A DNA stretch of 19,597 bases from Myxococcales bacterium (lineage in GTDB: Bacteria; Myxococcota; Polyangia; HGW-17; SLPX01): assembly GCA_007131745.1 (NCBI GenBank), contig SLPX01000290.1:1-19597 (forward strand), in the 5' to 3' direction. The position numbers and the translations under genes were made by a program. Shown here piece after piece: positions 8,034-15,186 of the stretch. The stretch's first letter is position 1. Each line of letters begins with the position of its first letter. The notes below the pieces were generated by a model. It did no database searches and was not told where the DNA came from. It saw nothing but the letters and a program-made list of their open reading frames with translations.

Positions 8034-8382
8034 TTTATTCTCCGATGGTTTTCGAAAAAGTAGGGTCGTATGTCACGGTTATCGGAAAAAGGGGGAAAAT
8101 GTTGCTGAAAAAAACAGGTGGAAGTTGTTGCCGATGGTTAACTGTCGGCCGTAGGACATGCATTGGTGTTTGAAAAAAGCGCCCTTTGTGTTGCTCTCTT
8201 TCAAAAACTTTTTTCTTGGCGATCCGAGCAACAATGTATATCAAGCATACCCGGAGCGGAAAACTCGAGGATGAGGAAATCGGGCCGTGAAAAACCGTTT
8301 TTTTTGATGTATTGCCGGGGTTGCTCTGGACGGGGTTGCCGCGGCCGCTGCTGCGCCCGGGCCTGAAAGGAGATCGAACAAA
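8034..8382. other. 349-base divergent intergenic region
   Basis: The gap lies between the leftward lipoprotein gene and rightward ugd, so it should drive both. It holds the palindrome at 8129-8148, several A/T runs, and a weak possible promoter for ugd (TTGGCG at 8216 and TATATC at 8237, spacer only 15). The open frames seen in it have no protein-like composition, and I see no tRNA or other RNA gene. The ugd ribosome site AAGGAG lies about 10 bases before ATG 8383. Confidence 0.5.
8129..8148. promoter_or_regulatory. 20-bp imperfect palindrome, operator candidate
   Basis: The sequence pairs GCCGA with TCGGC around a central GTTAAC, matching its own reverse complement at 16 of 20 positions. 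It sits in the divergent gap about 95 bases upstream of the lipoprotein start and 235 bases upstream of ugd. That is a plausible place for a dimeric regulator. No regulator gene is adjacent. Confidence 0.35.
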
Positions 8383-9702
8383 ATGAAGATATGTGTCGTC
8401 GGTACTGGGTATGTAGGGCTCGTAGCCGGGGCGGGCTTTGCCGAATTCGGCAACACCGTGACGTGCGCGGATATATCCGAATCCAAGATTGCCATGCTGA
8501 ACCGGGGGGAGATTCCCATATACGAACCTGGACTGCAGCCGTTGGTGAAAAAGAACGCCAAGGCCGAAAGGCTGTTTTTCACGACCGATGTTTCACAAGC
8601 GGCTTCGGACGCGGAAGTGGTTTTTTTGGCGGTGGGAACTCCGATGGCTGATGACGGCAGGGCGGATTTGAGCCAGCTTTTTTCCGCTGCCGAAATGGTG
8701 GCCAAGGGCTTGACCGGGTTTACCGTTGTTGTAGACAAGTCCACTGTTCCCGTTGGGACCGCGGAGAAGATCGAGAGCGTGATTGCAAAGCATACCAAAG
8801 CTGAGTTTACGGTGGCGTCCAACCCGGAGTTTCTGAAAGAAGGAGATGCGGTCGCGGATTTCATGAAGCCCGACCGGGTGATACTGGGAACAACCGATCC
8901 CCGGGCAGCCGATCTTCTGCGATATCTTTACGGTCCTTTTGTTCGTACCAACGACCGGATATTGATGATGGATCCGCGGTCGGCCGAGCTTACCAAATAT
9001 GCTTCAAACGCTTATTTGGCGGCCAGGGTTTCGTTTATCAATGAGATATCCAGGTTGTGTGATGCGCTGGATGCCGATGTGGAACTCGTGCGGCGGGGCA
9101 TGGGGATGGACAACCGGATAGGACCCAAGTTCCTGTTTCCCGGAATCGGGTATGGTGGAAGCTGTTTTCCCAAAGATGTTTCCGCGCTTCTCCACATGAG
9201 CAGCGAGATTGATATGCCTTTGGAAATAGTTTCCGCCGCGGACAGGGTGAATAATTCCCAAAAGGAAATATTGGCGGAAAAAGTATTGAAACACTTCGAT
9301 GGAAACATTGAAGGTAAGAAGTTCGCTGTTTGGGGGTTGTCGTTTAAGCCGAAAACTGATGATGTCAGGGAGGCTCCTTCTCTTGTGATTGTAAGAAAGC
9401 TTTTGGAAGCCGGCGCATTTGTGAGCGGGTTTGACCCTATTGCTCGAGATACATTCAGGGAGACATTCGGCGCGCATGAAAACCTGGAAATACCTGAGTC
9501 GCCCTATGAAGCGACCAAAGGCGCACACGGCCTTTTGCTTTGTACCGAATGGCCGGAACTTCGCAGGCCCAACTTCAAGCGGATCGGCTCGGAAATGGCC
9601 GTGAAGGTGATTTTTGACGGTAGAAACATTTGGAAGCCGGATTATCTTAAGTCGCTCGGCTTTACTTATTACGGCATAGGACGCCCCTTGCAATCGGCTT
9701 AA
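8383..9702 (+). CDS. ugd: UDP-glucose 6-dehydrogenase
   Basis: 439 residues, the usual length. It oxidises UDP-glucose to UDP-glucuronate with two NAD+ in the cytoplasm, feeding surface polysaccharides. The NAD-binding signature GTGYVGLV (7-14) opens the Rossmann domain, with Asp30 at the end of the second strand. The catalytic Cys261 lies in FPGIGYGGSCFPKD, with Lys205 and Asn209 in ELTKYASNA. The C-terminal UDP-binding domain has the WGLSFKPKTDDVREAPS motif. AAGGAG precedes the ATG. The stop overlaps the stop of the convergent epimerase gene by four bases. No glycosyltransferases lie next to it. Confidence 0.96.
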   Translation: MKICVVGTGYVGLVAGAGFAEFGNTVTCADISESKIAMLNRGEIPIYEPGLQPLVKKNAKAERLFFTTDVSQAASDAEVVFLAVGTPMADDGRADLSQLFSAAEMVAKGLTGFTVVVDKSTVPVGTAEKIESVIAKHTKAEFTVASNPEFLKEGDAVADFMKPDRVILGTTDPRAADLLRYLYGPFVRTNDRILMMDPRSAELTKYASNAYLAARVSFINEISRLCDALDADVELVRRGMGMDNRIGPKFLFPGIGYGGSCFPKDVSALLHMSSEIDMPLEIVSAADRVNNSQKEILAEKVLKHFDGNIEGKKFAVWGLSFKPKTDDVREAPSLVIVRKLLEAGAFVSGFDPIARDTFRETFGAHENLEIPESPYEATKGAHGLLLCTEWPELRRPNFKRIGSEMAVKVIFDGRNIWKPDYLKSLGFTYYGIGRPLQSA

Positions 9703-10673
9703 TCACGGGGTTTCGGGATGATCTTCATTTCTCTTGCCCAAGCGACGTATTCTTCCAGGCCCTCTTTGAGACGTATTTTGGGGCTGTACCCGAGTATCTC
9801 GCCCGCCTTGTCGACTTTGGCACAGGTGATAGGTACATCTCCCGGTTGGTCTGGTTGAAAAACCTTTTTCGCTTTTACTCCAAGCGCACTTTCGATGCTT
9901 TCCACGAGTTGCAGCAGGGAAACGGTTCTGCTGCCCCCCAAATTCAGGATGTGAAAACCCGGAGGACCTTTTTCTACTGCCGCTGCGGTTCCGTCGATAA
10001 TGTCGGCGATAAATGTATAGTCACGCGCGGAACTCCCGTCTCCGTAAAGAGTCACGGGTTCTCCATGTGCAACCCGGCGGACGAAATCGGCTATGGCCAT
10101 TTCAGGTCTTTGGCGCGGGCCGTAAACTGTGAAAAAACGAAGGCATACAGTGTCGATGCCGTAGAGATCGTTGTAAGTGTATGAAAGAAGTTCGCCGCAT
10201 CGTTTTGTTGCTGCATAGGGAGACGCAGGCTGGTTGCAGGGATCTTCTTCGTCAAAAGGGACTTGGCTGCGTTTACCGTATACAGAAGACGAGGAGGCAA
10301 AAACAAGTCGCGTTTCCGGCTTTTCACGCAAAAGTTCCAGGATGTTGACAGTTCCTTGTACGTTGACGGATGTATACCTGCCGGGAGCTTTCAAAGAAGG
10401 ACGCACCCCGGCCAGAGCGGCCAGGTGAACCACGACGTCGAAAGGTCCCCTTTGTTGCCACATTTTTGTAAGGCTTTCCACGTCCCGTATGTCTATTTCA
10501 TGGAATTCAAAACGGCCGGTTTTTCGGATTTCCAGCAGGTTCGATTCTTTCAAGGTTCTGTCATAGAAGGGATCGAAATTGTCGATTCCCAAGACTTCGT
10601 GATCCTTTTCTATAAGGCGTCGGCAGAGATGCGAACCGATAAAGCCTGCTGCACCTGTAAGGAGTATTTTCAT
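9699..10673 (-). CDS. NAD-dependent sugar epimerase, likely UDP-glucuronate 4-epimerase
   Basis: 324 residues, an extended short-chain dehydrogenase. The NAD motif TGAAGFIG is at 6-13, and the catalytic set is Ser127-130 region, Tyr153 and Lys157 (SPYAATK). The segment IDNFDPFYDRTLKESNL (30-46) is characteristic of the UDP-glucuronate 4-epimerase branch rather than GalE. It would turn UDP-glucuronate into UDP-galacturonate, the step after Ugd, whose gene converges on it with overlapping stops. It follows tlyA by 41 bases in the same direction. AGAGG lies four bases before the ATG. Substrate assignment is by resemblance; other UDP-hexose 4-epimerases remain possible. Confidence 0.88.
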   Translation of the reverse strand: MKILLTGAAGFIGSHLCRRLIEKDHEVLGIDNFDPFYDRTLKESNLLEIRKTGRFEFHEIDIRDVESLTKMWQQRGPFDVVVHLAALAGVRPSLKAPGRYTSVNVQGTVNILELLREKPETRLVFASSSSVYGKRSQVPFDEEDPCNQPASPYAATKRCGELLSYTYNDLYGIDTVCLRFFTVYGPRQRPEMAIADFVRRVAHGEPVTLYGDGSSARDYTFIADIIDGTAAAVEKGPPGFHILNLGGSRTVSLLQLVESIESALGVKAKKVFQPDQPGDVPITCAKVDKAGEILGYSPKIRLKEGLEEYVAWAREMKIIPKPRD

Positions 10674-10714
10674 AAGACCTCTTTAGATTGTTTCTGTGTG
10701 ACCCGACCCGGTTA

Positions 10715-11542
10715 TTAAAGTGAATCAAATCCTCTTCCAGCGGCTATCAGAAATTCCCGGTTTCCCTTGGGGCCCAGTATGGGAGAAGGGATACAACCCA
10801 GAAGCTCGAGGCCCAAACGGAGAGCGGTTTCCTTGACGCTTTCAATGGCTCTCATGTGATCCTTGTTTTCTTTGACCACTCCATTTTTTCCGACCGCTTC
10901 ACGCTCAAGTTCAAATTGTGGTTTGATCAGTCCAATGATCTGCGTTTTGTCCTCCAGAAGTCGCAACACAGAGGGCAGCACAATGCGCAGCGAAATAAAA
11001 GACACATCAATAACCGCTCCCTGGACTTTTCTTTCCAGTGAGGTTTTTTCAAGACGCCGGATGTTGGTTCTCTCCAGCACCGTAACCCTGGGATCCGTGC
11101 GAAGTTTCCAGTGAAGCTGTCCATATCCGACATCTACCGCTATCACGTGAGAAACTCCGTGCTGTAGCAGACAATCCGTAAAACCTCCCGTTGATGCACC
11201 CACATCCATGACGCACAAGCCGACAAAATCCACGGGAAGAGCTTCGAGTCCGGCCTGGAGTTTTAATCCGCCGCGGGAAACAAAAGGGTGATCCTTCGTG
11301 TCTATGGATATTTGCAGCCCGTCTTTTATGCTGTGTCCGGGTTTGGTTATCCGTTCACCGTTGACTCGTACTTTTCCCGCCATGATCAGGGCTCGTGCTC
11401 TGGTCCGGCTTTCCACCAGTCCGGAATGGAACAGATGCTGGTCCAGTCGATTCGGTGACGCTTGTTTTTCTCCGGTATTTTTGAATTTTCGGCTCACTTC
11501 CAGTTCCAAAGAACCGACACTACCGCCAGTCGAACGTCCCAT
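10715..11542 (-). CDS. tlyA: TlyA-family rRNA 2'-O-methyltransferase
   Basis: 275 residues as given. An S4 RNA-binding domain (about 31-90, NRLDQHLFHSGLVESRTRAR, VRVNGERITKPG) is followed by an FtsJ-like SAM methyltransferase domain. Visible motifs are RGGLKL with Lys94, the SAM loop MDVGASTGGFTDCLL (112-126), Asp179 or nearby in VIDVSFISL, and Lys207 in LIKPQFE. TlyA methylates ribosomal RNA cytidines, and some members act as haemolysins. The ATG at 11542 overlaps the upstream gene by 49 bases. A GTG at 11497 (260 residues) overlaps it by only four bases (GTGA) and fits the family N-terminus equally well, so the true start may be there. Confidence 0.92.
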   Translation of the reverse strand: MGRSTGGSVGSLELEVSRKFKNTGEKQASPNRLDQHLFHSGLVESRTRARALIMAGKVRVNGERITKPGHSIKDGLQISIDTKDHPFVSRGGLKLQAGLEALPVDFVGLCVMDVGASTGGFTDCLLQHGVSHVIAVDVGYGQLHWKLRTDPRVTVLERTNIRRLEKTSLERKVQGAVIDVSFISLRIVLPSVLRLLEDKTQIIGLIKPQFELEREAVGKNGVVKENKDHMRAIESVKETALRLGLELLGCIPSPILGPKGNREFLIAAGRGFDSL

Positions 11543-12957
11543 GGACCTTCCGCCCAGCTTCTAAGCACAGCGTCCTCGTTTTTTTTGAGGCGGCCAAGCA
11601 CTTCAACAGCGCGTATTCTAGCGTTTACATCTCCCTCCAAGGGGAGTTCTTCCAGCCGCTTGAGCCCTTCTTTTCGGTTTTCCAGCGCTAGTAATTCCGC
11701 CGCTCTCACAGCGTTTTTGTCGGTTCCTTTTAATGCTTCTAATAGCACTGATAAGGCTTCTTTTTCATAACGGTTGATCTTGAAAGCGGCCCGGGCCGCT
11801 GCCATCCGTACCCTTGGATCCGGATCTTTGAGTCCTTCGGCCGTAATATCAGCTGCATCGGAACATTTACGCATTGAAGATGCTGCATTTAATGCCGCCA
11901 CCCTGACTCTCCAGTCGGTTGAGCTGATTCCTCTCTTTATGGCGTATCCGCAATCTTCGAGGATTCTTCTCCTGACAAGTGAAACGGAAGCGCGGAATGC
12001 AACATAGAGGTCTTCACTGCGAGCCAGATCCTTGAGAAGTTCTTTGCTGAGATCTCTTTTTTCCAGGACCCTGAAAGCGGCAAGCCTCACGGAAAGTTCC
12101 GGATCTTGAAGCATGTTTTCCGCCCAGTTCACTTTCGCCCCCGGTTTTTTTCGGGACAGGTGAAATGCAGCGCTTGATCTGACCCGTCCGGCCGGGTCTT
12201 TCAGGCCGTCGAGCAGGATAGTCAGAGCTCTTGGATACTTGTTTCGGTCCTTCGGAGTCACGGCTGCGATTGAATTCAGTGCCGCGGATCTCACGCAGGG
12301 ATTGGGGTCTTCCGCAAGGCGAAGCAGAACGTCGAACGCGTAATCTCTTTCCGCTACACGAGCCATATTAGCAACGGCCGCCTGCCTGATGAGAGGATCC
12401 AGGTCGTGAGACAATTTCATAAGGCCCAGCCAACCTTCGAATGTTTCCGGTAGCATGGCGGCGTATGCATAAACCCGGACAAATCGGTCTTCATCGCGGG
12501 TGACTTTGGACAAGGTTTTTTGCAAGCCGTCTGCTCCTAGCCGGGCCGCTGTTTTTGCTGAAGCCCTGCGAACGGAAACGTCTTCGTGCACGAGACCCGC
12601 CCATAGGGTTTGAGCGGCCAGAAGCCTTCTGGCCGCTTGTTTTTCTCTTGTTCTGTTACGAGCGAGGCGCCGCACGTTTTTAAAACTTTCCACCGCGGAA
12701 TCCCAGTCTTTGCTCAAAAGGTCGGTTCGGAGTTTGAGATCCCAAATGTCTCTCGAGTTGGAATGTTGCTTGACACCTCTTTGTGCTGCCTTTCTAGCCT
12801 TGTCCAATTCTCCCCGGTTCAAGGCATTCCAGCCTTGTTCGGCAAATCTCGGAGAGCAACCGGGCGTGAATACCATCCAAAATCCCAATGTTGCAAAGAG
12901 AATACATTTTGAAAGCCGGCTTTGTGTGTCCAATGGTCTTTTTGTCGTAAAAATCAT
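11494..12957 (-). CDS. HEAT-repeat lipoprotein
   Basis: 487 residues from ATG 12957, chosen because AGAGG lies six bases upstream and a lipoprotein signal follows directly (hydrophobic LFATLGFWMVFTPGC, Cys34). The open frame extends further upstream, but that part has no protein character. Residues about 38-110 look like a TPR-like helical pair (GWNALNRGELDKARKAAQRG). From about 115 to the end there are roughly ten HEAT-like helical repeats with the pattern D-P-x-x-x-VR-x-x-A-A (DEDRFVRVYAY, DPNPCVRSAAL, DPAGRVRSSAAF, DPELSVRLAAF, DPDPRVRMAAARA). Such solenoids bind proteins, here probably in the periplasm on a lipid anchor. Its stop overlaps tlyA. Partner unknown. Confidence 0.85.
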   Translation of the reverse strand: MIFTTKRPLDTQSRLSKCILFATLGFWMVFTPGCSPRFAEQGWNALNRGELDKARKAAQRGVKQHSNSRDIWDLKLRTDLLSKDWDSAVESFKNVRRLARNRTREKQAARRLLAAQTLWAGLVHEDVSVRRASAKTAARLGADGLQKTLSKVTRDEDRFVRVYAYAAMLPETFEGWLGLMKLSHDLDPLIRQAAVANMARVAERDYAFDVLLRLAEDPNPCVRSAALNSIAAVTPKDRNKYPRALTILLDGLKDPAGRVRSSAAFHLSRKKPGAKVNWAENMLQDPELSVRLAAFRVLEKRDLSKELLKDLARSEDLYVAFRASVSLVRRRILEDCGYAIKRGISSTDWRVRVAALNAASSMRKCSDAADITAEGLKDPDPRVRMAAARAAFKINRYEKEALSVLLEALKGTDKNAVRAAELLALENRKEGLKRLEELPLEGDVNARIRAVEVLGRLKKNEDAVLRSWAEGPWDVRLAVVSVLWNWK

Positions 12958-12960
12958 CTC

Positions 12961-12990
12961 TTGCCTCTTTTCATTGGTGGAGAATATAAC
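12961..12990 (+). promoter_or_regulatory. Candidate sigma-70 promoter, possibly leaderless
   Basis: TTGCCT (12961-12966) and TATAAC (12985-12990) are separated by 18 bases. Transcription would start near 12997, at or one base before ATG 12998. The downstream gene has no nearby ribosome site, which fits a leaderless transcript. The -35 overlaps the AGAGG ribosome site of the divergent HEAT gene. Confidence 0.4.
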
Positions 12991-12997
12991 ACATCCC

Positions 12998-13447
12998 ATG
13001 GAGGATAAGTCTAAAACGAATGAAAAAATTCCGGTTGAAAAGAACGCGGAAACAGACGATGAAAACCGTGGTCCGGGTCTGAGTTCCAGGAGAGGTTTCA
13101 GGCGGGGCTTGGCAATGATAGTCCTTGTGGCCGGAGCCGCCGTGATTATCTCGTACTGGAGCCGAATGGAAAAGGTGGATCTTACCTTGGTTGTCAAAGC
13201 GGCGCATGGGGGAAGCCGGATAAAAAGGGCTGAGATTGTGCTTATAGATAAAGAGGGTAAGGAGCAGGCTCGGTTGTCCTTGACCGAGATTGGTGATATG
13301 GCTGAACCCATGAGGCGGACAGTGAGCCTTCGAAAAGGAGACTATGTGCTGAAAACCAAGGTATATAGGATCGATGGCGAGAAGAGACGAATGGAAAGAA
13401 GGATCAAGGTCAGTAAAGATCTTTCCGTGACACTGAATCTTCGCTGA
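12998..13447 (+). CDS. Small single-pass membrane protein, unknown
   Basis: 149 residues. The first 37 are charged and disordered, ending in an Arg cluster (SSRRGFRRG). One membrane helix follows (about 38-54, LAMIVLVAGAAVIISYW). The rest (about 60-149) is a basic beta-rich domain that probably lies outside the cytoplasm and has the feel of a small Ig-like or PEGA-like fold (RIKRAEIVLIDKEGKEQ, VSLRKGDYVLKTKVYRIDG, SVTLNLR). The frame is open further upstream, back to 12710, but that part overlaps the divergent HEAT gene and is its shadow. ATG 12998 lacks a close ribosome site; GTG 12977 is an alternative. RidA starts 38 bases after its stop. Confidence 0.6.
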   Translation: MEDKSKTNEKIPVEKNAETDDENRGPGLSSRRGFRRGLAMIVLVAGAAVIISYWSRMEKVDLTLVVKAAHGGSRIKRAEIVLIDKEGKEQARLSLTEIGDMAEPMRRTVSLRKGDYVLKTKVYRIDGEKRRMERRIKVSKDLSVTLNLR

Positions 13448-13474
13448 AGATGCTCAGGGAAGAGATGCATTTAC

Positions 13475-13480
13475 AGGAGG
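13475..13480 (+). promoter_or_regulatory. Ribosome binding site fixing the ridA start
   Basis: AGGAGG lies five bases before ATG 13486. This perfect site decides against the longer frame from 13450, which would add 12 residues not seen in the RidA family. Confidence 0.8.
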
Positions 13481-13485
13481 TTTGC

Positions 13486-13863
13486 ATGCTTGATATTATC
13501 AACACCGACAAGGCTCCCGAAGCAATAGGGCCATACAGCCAGGCCGTTAAAGCGGGTTCTTTGTTGTTCGTGAGTGGGCAGATACCCTTTGATCCCGTGG
13601 AAAAAAAACTGGTATCAGGGCCGGTTGAAGAGCAAGCCGAGCAGGTTTTAAAGAATCTGGCAGCTGTTGTGTCCGCGGGCGGAAGCGACATGTCGAGGGT
13701 AATAAAGACTACCGTATATCTTACGAACATGAATGATTTTCCAGCGGTCAATGCAATCTATGAAAAGCATTTTGGAGATCACCGGCCGGCCAGGGCTTGT
13801 GTTGCTGTAAAAACTCTGCCCAAGAATGTTGATGTTGAGATCGACGCGGTTTGCGAAGTTTGA
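13486..13863 (+). CDS. ridA: RidA family enamine/imine deaminase
   Basis: 125 residues, the usual size. RidA hydrolyses reactive enamines and imines such as 2-aminoacrylate released by PLP enzymes, forming 2-oxo acids and ammonia; it is a cytoplasmic homotrimer. Family marks are the N-terminal APEAIGPYSQAV, FVSGQIPFDP, the helix EEQAEQVLKNL, and the C-terminal RPARACVAVKTLPKNVDVEIDAVCEV region, where Arg103 is the conserved carboxylate-binding Arg and Glu118 the conserved acid. It is probably co-transcribed with the small membrane protein 38 bases upstream, and is convergent with the cyclase gene. Confidence 0.95.
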   Translation: MLDIINTDKAPEAIGPYSQAVKAGSLLFVSGQIPFDPVEKKLVSGPVEEQAEQVLKNLAAVVSAGGSDMSRVIKTTVYLTNMNDFPAVNAIYEKHFGDHRPARACVAVKTLPKNVDVEIDAVCEV

Positions 13864-13877
13864 TTTTTCAGCCGTTT

Positions 13878-14972
13878 TTACTTTGGTCCCTCTTTTGCCT
13901 TTTCTTTTTTCTTTTCTTCTTTCTTCTCTTCTTTCTTTTCTTCTTTTCCCTTACTTTGTTTTTCTTTCTGCGGTTCTCCGGAATGTGCGGATCGTTTTTG
14001 AGACTCGAGTTGGATCTTTTCCGACGGAGATTCCGAGTTTATGTCGGCCAGAGCATCCCTTAGGGCAGCGACTTCCGGGTTCCATGATCGTCTTTGCCTG
14101 GAGTCCATTCTCATGACGACCTTGCCCCCCTCGAACACCGTGACCACTCCGGAAGATTGCGAAACCACGAGAGCTACGGCATCGGTTTCTCGGGTGATAC
14201 CCGCTCCGGCAGTATGACGGGCTCCCAACCCGAGAGGTATTTCAAATTCCACATCTTCGAAGTTCAAATATCTTCCCGCCGCAAGTACTACGCCGTCCTG
14301 CCTGATGACAAATGCTCCGTCCAGGACGGCGAAATTTTTGAGCGCTTCTCTTACCTTGGGATCGTGGATGTTTCGGTCGTTTTCCGAGTAGCCCTGAAAC
14401 GGATTCAAGGTAAGCTGCCGGGATTTTTCCATTACTTTCGTGGAGTCGCCTACGACGAAGATAGCTCCTATGGGATGACCTTCCCACCCTTCTTCAGCGA
14501 TGGACATGGACAAGCTCAAGAGGGCGTCCATGACCTGTGATGGAATCCTCGCAGCCGCGCCCGCCATGAAAGCCGTAGAAGTTTCCGTGTCCTCGCCGAC
14601 GGTCACCAGCAACAAGCTGTCCGGGTAGGAAGCGGCATTCTTTGACACCATGCCTAAAACGGTTTCACTCTGTAAAAACCAACCGCGCGCCATGCCTCCC
14701 ACCAAAGCCACCTTGAATTTTTCGTGTCGCGGAAGATCGTATGCAGGCAACAAAAGAGCCCGCCAGCCCATGGCATCATAGACGGCGCGCTGCGACTCGC
14801 TGGTAACCGCCTGGACTAGCTTTTTTCGAGCCGGTGATCGGGATTTCAGCATTTCTTCCGTCAGGGGAAGGTCACTGATGAAAAGAAGGTGATCCACATC
14901 TTTTTTTGAGGCTAGTGATACGCCGGCTTTAATGAGTTCCAGTTCCAGATCCAAGTTTTTTTTCTCCGCCAT
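13878..14972 (-). CDS. DacZ-like diadenylate cyclase domain protein
   Basis: 364 residues from ATG 14972; an ATG at 14981 and a TTG at 15020 are alternatives. Residues about 10-150 form an alpha/beta domain (HLLFISDLPLT, FKVALVGGMARGWF, SLLLVTVGED) like the pyruvate-kinase-C-like domain in front of DacZ/CdaZ cyclases. The cyclase (DAC) domain follows, with EGWEGHPIGAIFVVGD (162-177), LNPFQGY, DGA (218-220, metal and ATP site) and LGARHTAGAGIT (249-260), where the classic RHR is RHT. It would condense two ATP into c-di-AMP. The tail from about 325 is disordered and ends in a Lys/Glu-rich stretch. No membrane segment is seen. Convergent with ridA. Confidence 0.85.
   Translation of the reverse strand: MAEKKNLDLELELIKAGVSLASKKDVDHLLFISDLPLTEEMLKSRSPARKKLVQAVTSESQRAVYDAMGWRALLLPAYDLPRHEKFKVALVGGMARGWFLQSETVLGMVSKNAASYPDSLLLVTVGEDTETSTAFMAGAAARIPSQVMDALLSLSMSIAEEGWEGHPIGAIFVVGDSTKVMEKSRQLTLNPFQGYSENDRNIHDPKVREALKNFAVLDGAFVIRQDGVVLAAGRYLNFEDVEFEIPLGLGARHTAGAGITRETDAVALVVSQSSGVVTVFEGGKVVMRMDSRQRRSWNPEVAALRDALADINSESPSEKIQLESQKRSAHSGEPQKEKQSKGKEEKKEEKKEEKKKEKAKEGPK
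13898..13952. repeat. 55-base pure polypyrimidine/polypurine tract
   Basis: Every base from 13898 to 13952 is C or T on the plus strand. On the minus strand it encodes the Lys/Glu tail of the cyclase. It contains near-repeats of TTCTTTCTTC-type units, so slippage could change the tail length. Such tracts can form triplex DNA. Confidence 0.7.
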
Positions 14973-15024
14973 ATCCGTCATCTCTTCTTTGTTTTTTGTT
15001 TCTTTTCCGCCCGCGCCCAACCAA

Positions 15025-15050
15025 ATACCATAAAAACACGTCTTTGGTAT
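15025..15050. repeat. Inverted repeat ATACCA / TGGTAT
   Basis: Perfect 6-bp arms at 15025-15030 and 15045-15050 with a 14-base spacer, in the divergent gap between the cyclase gene and the 15187 gene. It may be a regulator site; the evidence is positional only. Confidence 0.3.
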
Positions 15051-15120
15051 CTAACCAATGAATTTTTGAATAAAACATATATGCTTTTTCCTTTGGATAC
15101 ACTCTTTCTTACAGAGCGGC

Positions 15121-15167
15121 TCAGTGATATCTTGTAACGATTGAAAGTTTGCAAAATGTATCACTGA
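15121..15167. promoter_or_regulatory. 9-bp perfect inverted repeat upstream of 15187
   Basis: TCAGTGATA (15121-15129) and TATCACTGA (15159-15167) are exact reverse complements separated by 29 bases. The second arm ends about 20 bases before the ATG at 15187, next to the ribosome site AAAGGA. It could be paired operator half-sites or a leader-RNA stem that holds the ribosome site close to a helix. No terminator T run follows. Confidence 0.5.
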
Positions 15168-15186
15168 CAGAAAAGGAATGATAACG

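Noticed and set aside
12710..12997. N-terminal extension of the small membrane protein
   Set aside because: These codons are antisense to the HEAT-repeat lipoprotein start and have no protein character; the sensible start is 12998 (or 12977).
12958..13311. N-terminal extension of the HEAT-repeat protein
   Set aside because: It is antisense to the small membrane protein, whereas ATG 12957 has AGAGG and leads straight into a lipoprotein signal.
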